From positions 1 to 5,562 of the forward strand of contig VGMA01000094.1 in NCBI GenBank assembly GCA_016866575.1: 5,562 nucleotides of DNA, given 5' to 3'. The translations under genes were made by a program, and so were the position numbers. The notes under the pieces are model-generated. The model did not search any database and was not told the DNA's origin. It worked only from the letters and a program-made list of their open reading frames with translations. The stretch's first letter is position 1, and every line of letters starts with the position of its first letter. The stretch comes from Chlamydiota bacterium (GTDB lineage: Bacteria; Chlamydiota; Chlamydiia; Chlamydiales; VGMA01). Below are positions 1 to 5,562 of the stretch, in pieces.

Positions 1-2204
1 AAACTTTGGTGCATTTCTCGACAATCAGGTTCTTCAAGACACATCTTGATGGCTTGTTTATCACCATGCTCACTTTGATATGCTATGTATCTTGTCTCTA
101 TTTTATCTGAAAAACCCTGAATATCGTACGATCTCGATTTCATAGAGATAGGCTCGACTAAATAGCAGCCTATGATAGTATCTTCAGACAAATCAACCAC
201 CAAACTGATATTGGTACCTCGATATTCTTTTTGATTTTCTGATACATCAAAAATCTTATAAGGATTTATTAAAGCGGAAAAAATATGGGGATGATTGAAC
301 GCAATCCCATTTTTTAGCAACAAAGCGATTGCAGCATTACTGAAAAAAAGCCTCTTTTTTTCTTCAAAATTTGCTTCTGTAAAATGTAAAACCGGGCGAA
401 CGTCTGTTATTTCAAGATTTTTTTGATCAACAGTGATTGCATATTCTTCTGAGAGATATTCTATTATTTGATTTTCTTTTATGAAAACTTCAATAGGACT
501 TGTTAAATTTCTTTTTAATTCAACACCAAAAGGGTCTAAATTGATAAAACGCATTTGTGATAATGCATTTTTACCTATCGATATTCTTTGAACTCCTGAT
601 GCTTGCATTACTTCTACACAAGGAATGATGTCTAAAATCTCTCTAGTAGGCACATAAACAACAACTATCAGATTCTTAGCATAATAACGCCCCTTGTTTT
701 CTTCTACTTCTCGGGGATAAGTACTCAATGCCGTTTGGATTTCATCATCGTTAGGCTTCATTGCATACTCATTAAGCTTTTTTATAGAATGCTTTGTGTA
801 ATAATAGGTGGTTTTTTCGCGATATTTCTCAACATGTACAACTAAACTCATAGAAACAATTTTATTTTGTTCACTGTCAACAATGATACTAAACTGCTTT
901 CCCATAAACTGAGTTCTATTATCTCGCTGATTATTAGTATGTAAAGGGTTTTCTAGCGTATCTCGTATTGCGGGATGATCAAGTTTAATATCCATACTTT
1001 GAAGCAACATGTATGGAGAAACCGTGTATTGATAAAACTCTGGAGCATACCCATTTGATCTATTTGATAGAGGATGAGCTTTTATGCCAAATCTTACTGC
1101 CATAATGGTTTGATCTCTTGTATCGATCAAAACACATGCTGTACTGTTATAGAATTCAATGACATGTTTGTCTCTGTGATAAAGCTTCTCGGTAGGATTC
1201 AAAATTGCATCAATGATAAGTTCATGATCTGCGTCTACTTCTAAATTATCTATTGCCTTTAGAGCTGTTAGAGAATAACAATAAGTCTGTTGTTGATTTC
1301 GTATAGGATCTATAACGTTTATCAGCCTTCTTATACCCATGATGGAAAAACCCTGAGCTGCAACAAGAACAGAGAGCTTTTTACCCTGGTACATCGTGTT
1401 TATCCCTACACCCCTTATCACTCGTAAAGGATTTTGAATAGCTTCAATGATATCTTCTGTAGTAGCGTATCTCCCTTGAAGCACTAAAAACTCTTCTAGC
1501 CCTTTTTCTGTAAATTTCATATTCAGAGTAATAAACCCATTTCCATGTTGTATTTGTATCGGAAGAGCCATTTCGAGAGAAATCACCGATCTATCTTTTT
1601 TATTTATCGTTATAGCAAGTCTGTCACCATAATAAACAGCAACCATTTCCCCAATTTGAGAGACTTTTTTTGGACAGTTAATAACATTTTGGATCTCTTC
1701 ACTTTGAATAGACAACTTTAAATCTTCTATCTGTCTTACTGCTTTATCAGAGTAGCTAAAAATGATTGGTTCTTTTATAGAAATATGTTGCAAATGGTGA
1801 TCTAAGCGTTCAATATTCATAATTTCACCAGACGGCTCAAAAATTCGTAAAGAAAAATTACCTTTTATATATTGCTTATATCCAGCGTTTTGATCTAAAA
1901 CTTCTTGAGGATTTTCTAGCGTATCTACAATCGCTTCATCTCTTGGCGATAGGCCCAAAGCACCTAGTTGCCAATACGCAGTTAGTGTGTAAAAAAAGAT
2001 GCTATTCGATAAGCGCACAACTCTTCTTACTGACTCAACTTGTTTAGATTCTTTGTCGATTTGTATAGCTATATCTCTATTTGCGATGATTTGTTTTGTG
2101 CTGTCGTTTTTGTGAATATTTTGATAGAGCAAATCATCTATAATTCTTAGTGGAATTTGATGTGTTTTGATCTCAAAAATTGCATTTTGAGAGTAGCTGT
2201 ATTC
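1..2204 (-). repeat. About ten tandem protein modules of ~78 residues in paralogue A
   Basis: Starting near residue 33, modules begin at about residues 33, 97, 171, 251, 333, 414, 493, 564, 642 and 720. The recurring landmarks are an aromatic-Y/F-S/T-x-x-A opening (for example TYCYSLTALKAI at 339-350 and TYYYTKHSIKKL at 498-509), a helix ending in L-x-x-P (LENP 128-131, LENP 449-452, LINP 677-680), and an I-x-x-V-R type ending (91-92, 402-403, 634-635). The modules are too diverged at DNA level to be an unstable repeat, so this is an old protein-level repetition. Boundaries are approximate because they were set by eye. Confidence 0.75.
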
Positions 2205-2300
2205 TTCTTTCTCTTTTTTTCCGTGCTGCCAAAACTCTGGCGCTGAAGATTGCCCATCTAATTGATGTAGATTATTTGATATATTGCTGCCGATTGCCAT
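1..2300 (-). CDS. Large tandem-repeat protein of unknown function, paralogue A (3' end cut by window edge)
   Basis: The reading frame is open from the ATG at 2298-2300 to the left edge: 766 complete codons with no stop. I do not recognise a named family. The protein (MAIGSNISNN...) aligns along its whole length with the complete neighbour upstream. Shared blocks include QVESVRR (residues 87-93), QGFSIMGIR (316-324), a DPF motif in module 8 (589-591) and an NHPHIFSALINP segment in module 9 (669-680). By that alignment only about 25-30 residues are missing. After a hydrophilic N-terminus of about 32 residues come roughly ten degenerate modules of about 78 residues, the tenth incomplete. No signal peptide, membrane helix or cysteine pattern is visible, so it is probably cytosolic, or exported by a route needing no Sec signal. 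The start is supported by AGGG five bases upstream, by a promoter at 2334-2362, and by the matching MAI start in the paralogue. The gene is certain; its function is unknown. Confidence 0.93.
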   Translation of the reverse strand, partial: MAIGSNISNNLHQLDGQSSAPEFWQHGKKEKEEYSYSQNAIFEIKTHQIPLRIIDDLLYQNIHKNDSTKQIIANRDIAIQIDKESKQVESVRRVVRLSNSIFFYTLTAYWQLGALGLSPRDEAIVDTLENPQEVLDQNAGYKQYIKGNFSLRIFEPSGEIMNIERLDHHLQHISIKEPIIFSYSDKAVRQIEDLKLSIQSEEIQNVINCPKKVSQIGEMVAVYYGDRLAITINKKDRSVISLEMALPIQIQHGNGFITLNMKFTEKGLEEFLVLQGRYATTEDIIEAIQNPLRVIRGVGINTMYQGKKLSVLVAAQGFSIMGIRRLINVIDPIRNQQQTYCYSLTALKAIDNLEVDADHELIIDAILNPTEKLYHRDKHVIEFYNSTACVLIDTRDQTIMAVRFGIKAHPLSNRSNGYAPEFYQYTVSPYMLLQSMDIKLDHPAIRDTLENPLHTNNQRDNRTQFMGKQFSIIVDSEQNKIVSMSLVVHVEKYREKTTYYYTKHSIKKLNEYAMKPNDDEIQTALSTYPREVEENKGRYYAKNLIVVVYVPTREILDIIPCVEVMQASGVQRISIGKNALSQMRFINLDPFGVELKRNLTSPIEVFIKENQIIEYLSEEYAITVDQKNLEITDVRPVLHFTEANFEEKKRLFFSNAAIALLLKNGIAFNHPHIFSALINPYKIFDVSENQKEYRGTNISLVVDLSEDTIIGCYLVEPISMKSRSYDIQGFSDKIETRYIAYQSEHGDKQAIKMCLEEPDCREMHQS

Positions 2301-2309
2301 AAATTCCCT
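2301..2309 (-). promoter_or_regulatory. Ribosome binding site of paralogue A
   Basis: On the minus strand AGGG (plus-strand positions 2306-2309) lies five bases before the ATG at 2298-2300. It is a short Shine-Dalgarno core at a normal distance. It supports this ATG as the start together with the promoter just upstream. Confidence 0.6.
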
Positions 2310-2333
2310 AAAAATTTAAAAATAATTCAGGAA

Positions 2334-2362
2334 ATCTTAATTCAAAGGATCAATTTGATCAA
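2334..2362 (-). promoter_or_regulatory. Sigma70-like promoter of paralogue A
   Basis: On the minus strand the -35 box TTGATC (2357-2362) and the -10 box TAAGAT (2334-2339) are separated by exactly 17 bp. Each matches four of six positions of the sigma70 consensus. Transcription should begin near 2327, giving a leader of about 27 nt. The same two hexamers with the same spacer length recur upstream of the complete paralogue (4877-4905), and much of the leader is conserved too; this is the main support. The -35 box overlaps an 8-bp palindrome, TTGATCAA (2355-2362), and a 13-bp perfect dyad GATCAA-T-TTGATC (2348-2360). Either could be an operator or chance. Confidence 0.7.
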
Positions 2363-2419
2363 TCGATTTACTAGTTTTATCGATGATAACGAAAGCTTGT
2401 ATTCTACTACTCTTAAAGA

Positions 2420-2450
2420 TCAAGCAGCACTTTTTGACGGTGCTACTTGA
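2420..2450 (-). terminator. Hairpin, probable terminator of the complete repeat gene
   Basis: Arms at 2420-2430 and 2440-2450 form an 11-bp stem around a 9-nt loop. In minus-strand RNA the one imperfect pair is a U-G wobble; in plus-strand RNA it would be a C-A mismatch, so the structure favours minus-strand transcripts. It lies about 20 bases after the stop codon of the complete repeat gene (2470-2472) and before the promoter of paralogue A, where a terminator would be expected. The following U-tract is weak (TCTTTAAG), so termination efficiency is uncertain. Confidence 0.5.
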
Positions 2451-2469
2451 AGATGCATTTTACTTGTGA

Positions 2470-4842
2470 TTAATGTTTTACATTAATCACTTTTTCCAAC
2501 ATAGAATCATAATCAACTGTTACACCATTTTTTGCATATCTAACTATGTGTCGATTAGTTGGATCAACACTTATGTGATCTGGATTTTCAAGGCAATCCT
2601 TAATTTTTGATTGATCTCCTAAGTAAAGATCATAAGCCACATGTTTTATCTCTTTTTGATATGATAGAAGCTGAATTTTCTTTAAGGAAGGACAAACAGC
2701 TATGGGTGTGACAAAATTGTAGCTAATGATTTCATCAGTAGAATGATCAATGATTATACTGATGTTTCTTACTCTATATTCATATTGATTATTACCTAAA
2801 GAAAAGGTTTTGTCAGGATCTATAAGAGCTGAAAGAATATGGATGTGGTCTAAATAAAGACCTTTAGATTTCAAAGAAATAGCAACTCTATTGCTGCAAA
2901 AAAAACGTTTTTTATCTTCGATAATGCACTCAGGAAATTCTATAACTCTTCGAACTTTTACAATTTGATGCTCTTTTTTGTTAATCGTTACTGCCAAATC
3001 CTCACTTACATACTCGATGCAATCTTCTTCTTTTACAAGGACCTCAGCGGCCGATATGATGGTTTGCAAAACTTTGGGACTAAAAGGGTCAATACCGAGC
3101 TGTAGTAACTCTTGAAATGGCTGCGGCCGATAAAAGAAACGTGCATTTAATAATGATGTAGTCGCATCGACTAATGGAACTACATTTAAAATCATATTAT
3201 TTTGCAAATCGATCATAATGAGCATGTTATTCGAACAATAGGCTCTTTTACCATCATTAAATAATTGATGAAACCCCTTTAAAGTTTTGCATATTTTCTC
3301 ATCATGTACCGTAAGTTTATATTCTTTTAATTGGTTAAATGCTTCTGCCGAATAAAAATAAACGCTATCAGAATGTGATTTTTGAACATGCACTACAGAT
3401 CGCACCGCAACAATTTTTTCTGCTTGCGGGTCAATTATTACAGCAATTTTCGACCCAATATATTGCATATTTCCATTCATTTGAGTAACAATTTTGATAG
3501 GCTGCTCTAAGGTTTGCTTGATATTTTGGTCGTCTACTTTCAACATAAGCAAAGATAGATCGTTGTATCCAGAAATATTGTATTGATAAAACTTCGAATC
3601 AGCGTGAGGCTGCGATGGATTGGAAACCTTTACATCAATTCCTAGCCTAACACTCATAATGGCATTGTTTCTTGAATCTATTAAAATTGATGCTCTTTTG
3701 CCTTTGTATTCGATGATTCCTTCGTCTTTTGTATTAAAGCAACCTTGTGCATATGAAATTGCATCAATAATGTCTTGATCATCAAAAGCTAGATTGATTT
3801 TCTTTAATGCCTGAAGAGCCGCCATCGTATAACAAAAAATATTGCTGCCTCTATTTATTGCATCCAATGTATGCAGAGCTACTCTTATACCTAATATGGA
3901 ATAACCTTGACTAGAAACTAGCAAAACAAGCTTAGGCCCATGATAGACAAAATTTTGTGCATTATCAATAATGACTCTGTACGGTCTTAAGAGAGTTTCT
4001 TGCACATCTTCCAAAGTGCAATACTCTCCACCTATCATTTTTAATTCCTCAAAAGCTTTTGCGCTCATTTCAGAGATTAAAGAAATCGTCTCCGTAGCGC
4101 TACAAACAGGCACATCAAACGCAAGAAACAGACGAAGGATCATTTGTTTTTGTACATCTATTTGCACAGCAGCACCTTGGCGATAATACGTGTATTGACT
4201 AGGAGAAGTTTGGACAATCTTTGAAGGCTGATCCAGAATGTTTTTTACACTGCTACTATCTAAATACTTATCCAAATTGCTTAAATCTTGTTTAGCTTGA
4301 TGAATATAAACGTATTTGCAACCGTTGAGCTCTAAGCAAGTACTATCTTTTAGAAGGGATCTAACTGCAGCTATCTCATTTAATGGTTCATAAACTTTGA
4401 CTAGCAGCTGATCATCTTTGTATTCAAAGTATCCTTGAGTAAGGGGTGTAATATTTTTAGGATTTTCTAATACCTGAACAACTTTATCATCATACGCTAA
4501 AAGGCCTAGCTCGTTAAGGTTGTCATAAGCGATTGTAGTCAAATAAAATATCTGAGATGAGCACTTCACTATTCTTCTTACAGATTCAACTTGCTGAGCA
4601 TCAAAATTAATTTTTATAGCTATTTCTCTATCATAAAATATCTTGGCTGCAGAAGGCTCATGAAAAATCAGCAACTCGGCAGCTCTAGCACTTGAAATCT
4701 TATGCACCGTCATCTCAAAAATTGCCGTTTTAGAAAAATGAAAAAAGCTGCTTATCTCTGAGTCCCCTGAACGAGTATTCAAAGAAACCTCATCATGATA
4801 AATTTGATTATTATCACAAGAAATTTGATTGATAATTGCCAT
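2470..4842 (-). CDS. Large tandem-repeat protein of unknown function, paralogue B (complete, 790 aa)
   Basis: This is a complete frame from ATG (4840-4842) to TAA (2470-2472), translating to 790 residues. I recognise no named family. A hydrophilic N-terminus of about 32 residues is followed by ten modules starting near residues 33, 95, 167, 247, 329, 411, 490, 562, 639 and 717, which together fill the protein to its last residue. It has no signal peptide, no membrane segment, and no catalytic motif shared by all modules. The module layout (S/T-x-x-A helix, helix ending L-x-x-P, Y-x-Y strand, hydrophobic strand often ending in I-D, I-x-x-V-R strand) resembles DUF4258-like small domains; this is inference. 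It aligns end to end with the gene downstream, with QVESVRR (84-90), QGYSILGIR (312-320) and DHIHILSALIDP (665-676) as strong shared blocks. It has its own promoter and GGTGAT ribosome site. Possible roles include scaffold, binding protein or effector, but none is shown. Confidence 0.95.
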   Translation of the reverse strand: MAIINQISCDNNQIYHDEVSLNTRSGDSEISSFFHFSKTAIFEMTVHKISSARAAELLIFHEPSAAKIFYDREIAIKINFDAQQVESVRRIVKCSSQIFYLTTIAYDNLNELGLLAYDDKVVQVLENPKNITPLTQGYFEYKDDQLLVKVYEPLNEIAAVRSLLKDSTCLELNGCKYVYIHQAKQDLSNLDKYLDSSSVKNILDQPSKIVQTSPSQYTYYRQGAAVQIDVQKQMILRLFLAFDVPVCSATETISLISEMSAKAFEELKMIGGEYCTLEDVQETLLRPYRVIIDNAQNFVYHGPKLVLLVSSQGYSILGIRVALHTLDAINRGSNIFCYTMAALQALKKINLAFDDQDIIDAISYAQGCFNTKDEGIIEYKGKRASILIDSRNNAIMSVRLGIDVKVSNPSQPHADSKFYQYNISGYNDLSLLMLKVDDQNIKQTLEQPIKIVTQMNGNMQYIGSKIAVIIDPQAEKIVAVRSVVHVQKSHSDSVYFYSAEAFNQLKEYKLTVHDEKICKTLKGFHQLFNDGKRAYCSNNMLIMIDLQNNMILNVVPLVDATTSLLNARFFYRPQPFQELLQLGIDPFSPKVLQTIISAAEVLVKEEDCIEYVSEDLAVTINKKEHQIVKVRRVIEFPECIIEDKKRFFCSNRVAISLKSKGLYLDHIHILSALIDPDKTFSLGNNQYEYRVRNISIIIDHSTDEIISYNFVTPIAVCPSLKKIQLLSYQKEIKHVAYDLYLGDQSKIKDCLENPDHISVDPTNRHIVRYAKNGVTVDYDSMLEKVINVKH
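2473..4746 (-). repeat. Ten tandem protein modules of ~72-83 residues in paralogue B
   Basis: The register is clearest from the L-x-x-P motif: LENP 125-128, LDQP 203-206, LLRP 284-287, LEQP 445-448, LIDP 673-676 and LENP 751-754. The distances are 78 and 81 residues between neighbours, and about 80 per module across the gaps where modules 5, 7 and 8 have lost the motif. The V-R or I-R ending recurs at 88-89, 160-161, 319-320, 398-399, 480-481 and 630-631. Modules 3, 7, 9 and 10 have lost the Arg but keep the hydrophobic strand. Exact borders could shift by several residues. Confidence 0.8.
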
Positions 4843-4851
4843 AAATCACCC
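4843..4851 (-). promoter_or_regulatory. Ribosome binding site of paralogue B
   Basis: On the minus strand GGTGAT (plus positions 4845-4850) matches the 3' part of the full Shine-Dalgarno sequence and sits just before the ATG at 4840-4842. An ATG eleven bases further upstream (4851-4853) is out of frame. It differs from the AGGG of paralogue A although the flanking leader is conserved. Confidence 0.5.
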
Positions 4852-4876
4852 ATAAATTTAAAAAATAATTCGTGAA

Positions 4877-4905
4877 ATCTTAATGAAAAGAAGATATATG
4901 ATCAA
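4877..4905 (-). promoter_or_regulatory. Sigma70-like promoter of paralogue B
   Basis: On the minus strand TTGATC (4900-4905) and TAAGAT (4877-4882) are separated by 17 bp, identical in both hexamers and spacer length to the promoter of paralogue A. Only the spacer sequence differs. The predicted transcription start is near 4870, with a leader of about 27 nt containing GAATTATTTTTTAAATTT, almost identical to the leader of paralogue A. The -35 box is 10 bp from the -35 box of the divergent dcd promoter, so one regulator bound between them could affect both genes. Confidence 0.72.
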
Positions 4906-4915
4906 TCTATGTTTA

Positions 4916-4944
4916 TTGAAAAAAAAGAGGGATTACTGTAAAAT
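4916..4944 (+). promoter_or_regulatory. Sigma70-like promoter of dcd
   Basis: TTGAAA (4916-4921) and TAAAAT (4939-4944) are separated by 17 bp. Each matches five of six consensus positions (TTGACA, TATAAT), predicting a fairly strong promoter. Transcription should start near 4951, giving a leader of about 30 nt. It is the best consensus match in the window, consistent with steady expression of a nucleotide metabolism gene. Confidence 0.7.
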
Positions 4945-4969
4945 CTAGAGACTTTTTCCCCAGATTTTA
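4939..4969. repeat. 8-bp inverted repeat over the dcd -10 box and start site
   Basis: TAAAATCT (4939-4946) and AGATTTTA (4962-4969) are perfect inverted copies 15 bp apart. The left arm contains the -10 box and the right arm ends at the Shine-Dalgarno sequence. A transcript starting near 4951 would lack the left arm, so a role would have to be at DNA level, such as an operator. In AT-rich DNA it may be chance. Confidence 0.3.
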
Positions 4970-4974
4970 GGAGA
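4969..4974 (+). promoter_or_regulatory. Ribosome binding site of dcd
   Basis: AGGAGA lies six bases before the ATG at 4981. It is a near-ideal Shine-Dalgarno sequence at normal spacing, and it fixes the dcd start. Confidence 0.85.
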
Positions 4975-4980
4975 TAAAAA

Positions 4981-5526
4981 ATGATCCTCTCAGATATCAC
5001 CATCCGAAAGTACCTTGAAACTAAAAAAATCACGATTTTCCCCGAATTTAACCCAAAAGATATCCGTCCTACAGGCATCCGCTTGCACTTAGGTCATGAG
5101 CTCTTAGTCCCCCTTGAAGGACAAACAGTAGATTTAGATCACACTGAAGAAATTGATTTTGAAAGAATCGATATCACTGATGGTTTTATTCTTAAACCAC
5201 ACCATTTTGTCTTAGCAAGTACATATGAAAAAATTCAAGTTCCAAGAAATATTGTATGCCACTTAGAAGGTAGAAGCACAGTTGCTAGAATAGGGCTAAC
5301 AGTGCACTGCACATCAGGAATTATTGATGGCAATTTTGAAGAAAGCCGTACGATTGTGCTTGAAATGGCTAATTTAGGCCCTTTTAATATCGTCTTAAGA
5401 CCCAAAATGGCTCTTGCAATGCTCTCTTTTACACAACTATCCACTCCGATTGCTCAAAATGTCCAAACCCAGTACCAAGGACAAGATGGCGTAATAGGTC
5501 CAAATTTAAAAGGGCAAAAAAGGTAA
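4981..5526 (+). CDS. dcd: dCTP deaminase (divergent Dcd-type, 181 aa)
   Basis: Dcd hydrolyses dCTP to dUTP and ammonia in the cytosol; dUTPase and thymidylate synthase then lead to dTMP. The family is a homotrimer with the dUTPase fold. Visible evidence: a typical N-terminus (MILSDITIRKYL), the core motif EGRSTVARIG (residues 96-105) followed by LTVHCTSGIID, and IVLEMANLGP (125-134). By alignment with the E. coli enzyme, Ser99, Arg103 and Glu128 match Ser111, Arg115 and catalytic Glu138. The C-terminal QYQGQDG (164-170) fits the family's nucleotide-covering tail. The length is normal (E. coli has 193). Oddities: the usual S-x-D-x-R-L-G motif reads TGIRLHLG (31-38), and there are two extra residues between Asp116 and Glu128. 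This indicates a divergent subgroup; some Dcd proteins are bifunctional (dCTP deaminase/dUTPase), which I cannot exclude. Promoter and ribosome site are both good. No terminator is seen before the window ends. Confidence 0.93.
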   Translation: MILSDITIRKYLETKKITIFPEFNPKDIRPTGIRLHLGHELLVPLEGQTVDLDHTEEIDFERIDITDGFILKPHHFVLASTYEKIQVPRNIVCHLEGRSTVARIGLTVHCTSGIIDGNFEESRTIVLEMANLGPFNIVLRPKMALAMLSFTQLSTPIAQNVQTQYQGQDGVIGPNLKGQKR

Positions 5527-5562
5527 TATTGAAAGTGGGGCGCCTCTTTAATGACCTGGGCA

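Noticed and set aside
2301..2469. Small RNA or CRISPR-like element in the gap between the repeat genes
   Set aside because: The gap is explained by a promoter, a leader and a terminator-like hairpin; there are no regularly spaced direct repeats and no separate promoter for a small RNA.
3971..4186. Plus-strand open frame of 71 codons
   Set aside because: It lies wholly inside the complete repeat gene on the other strand, has no ribosome site, and its composition (Ser, Cys and Arg rich) looks like an antisense shadow.
1..4842. Toxin-immunity or polymorphic toxin array, suggested by the DUF4258-like modules
   Set aside because: There is no secretion signal, pre-toxin domain, conserved catalytic residues across modules, or small immunity gene beside either paralogue.
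5235..5444. Minus-strand open frame of 69 codons
   Set aside because: It is antisense to the conserved core of dcd, with no promoter or ribosome site, and the dcd frame explains the sequence.
5529..5562. Possible start of another gene after dcd (TTG at 5529 or GTG at 5535, open to the edge; also ATG at 5551)
   Set aside because: Only about 4-11 codons are visible, no clear ribosome site precedes any of these starts, and no protein can be recognised.
5527..5562. Terminator after dcd
   Set aside because: GGGGCGCCTC contains a short GGCGCC palindrome but no stem long enough for a hairpin with a U-tract.

Overview
The window is AT-rich bacterial DNA holding three protein genes and very little else. 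Two long, unrecognised genes lie in tandem on the minus strand: one runs off the left edge (1-2300) and one is complete (2470-4842). A dCTP deaminase gene, dcd, is divergently transcribed on the plus strand (4981-5526). The Shine-Dalgarno sequences and sigma70-like promoters show a bacterium. The sequence does not fix the taxon. The base composition, and large orphan paralogous proteins beside a housekeeping nucleotide gene, would fit a host-associated or otherwise little-studied lineage, but that is inference.

The two minus-strand genes are paralogues that align end to end without large gaps. Each protein is about 790 residues: a short hydrophilic N-terminus of about 30 residues, then about ten divergent tandem modules of 72-83 residues. 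Neither has a signal peptide or membrane segment. Each module reads roughly as: aromatic-x-[YF]-[TS]-x-x-A-x-x-x-L, a D-rich helix ending in L-x-x-P, a Y-x-Y strand, an alternating hydrophobic strand often ending in I-D, and a final I-x-x-V-R strand. This layout resembles single-domain DUF4258-type proteins of the BECR fold, here degenerate and repeated ten times. That link is a hypothesis made by eye. No function can be assigned.

Each paralogue has its own promoter with the same architecture: TTGATC, 17 bp, TAAGAT, then a 33-34 nt stretch to the ATG that is strongly conserved. The duplication therefore carried its regulatory region, and the two copies are probably expressed alike. A hairpin at 2420-2450, downstream of the complete gene, is a plausible terminator separating them.

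The 138-bp gap at 4843-4980 holds back-to-back promoters for the complete repeat gene (minus) and dcd (plus), with -35 boxes only 10 bp apart. Dcd makes dUTP from dCTP for dTMP synthesis. It has the catalytic core residues, but shows an unusual N-terminal motif and a two-residue insertion next to the active site compared with E. coli Dcd. Nothing visible links the repeat proteins functionally to Dcd beyond the shared intergenic region. The last 36 bases hold no supportable feature.
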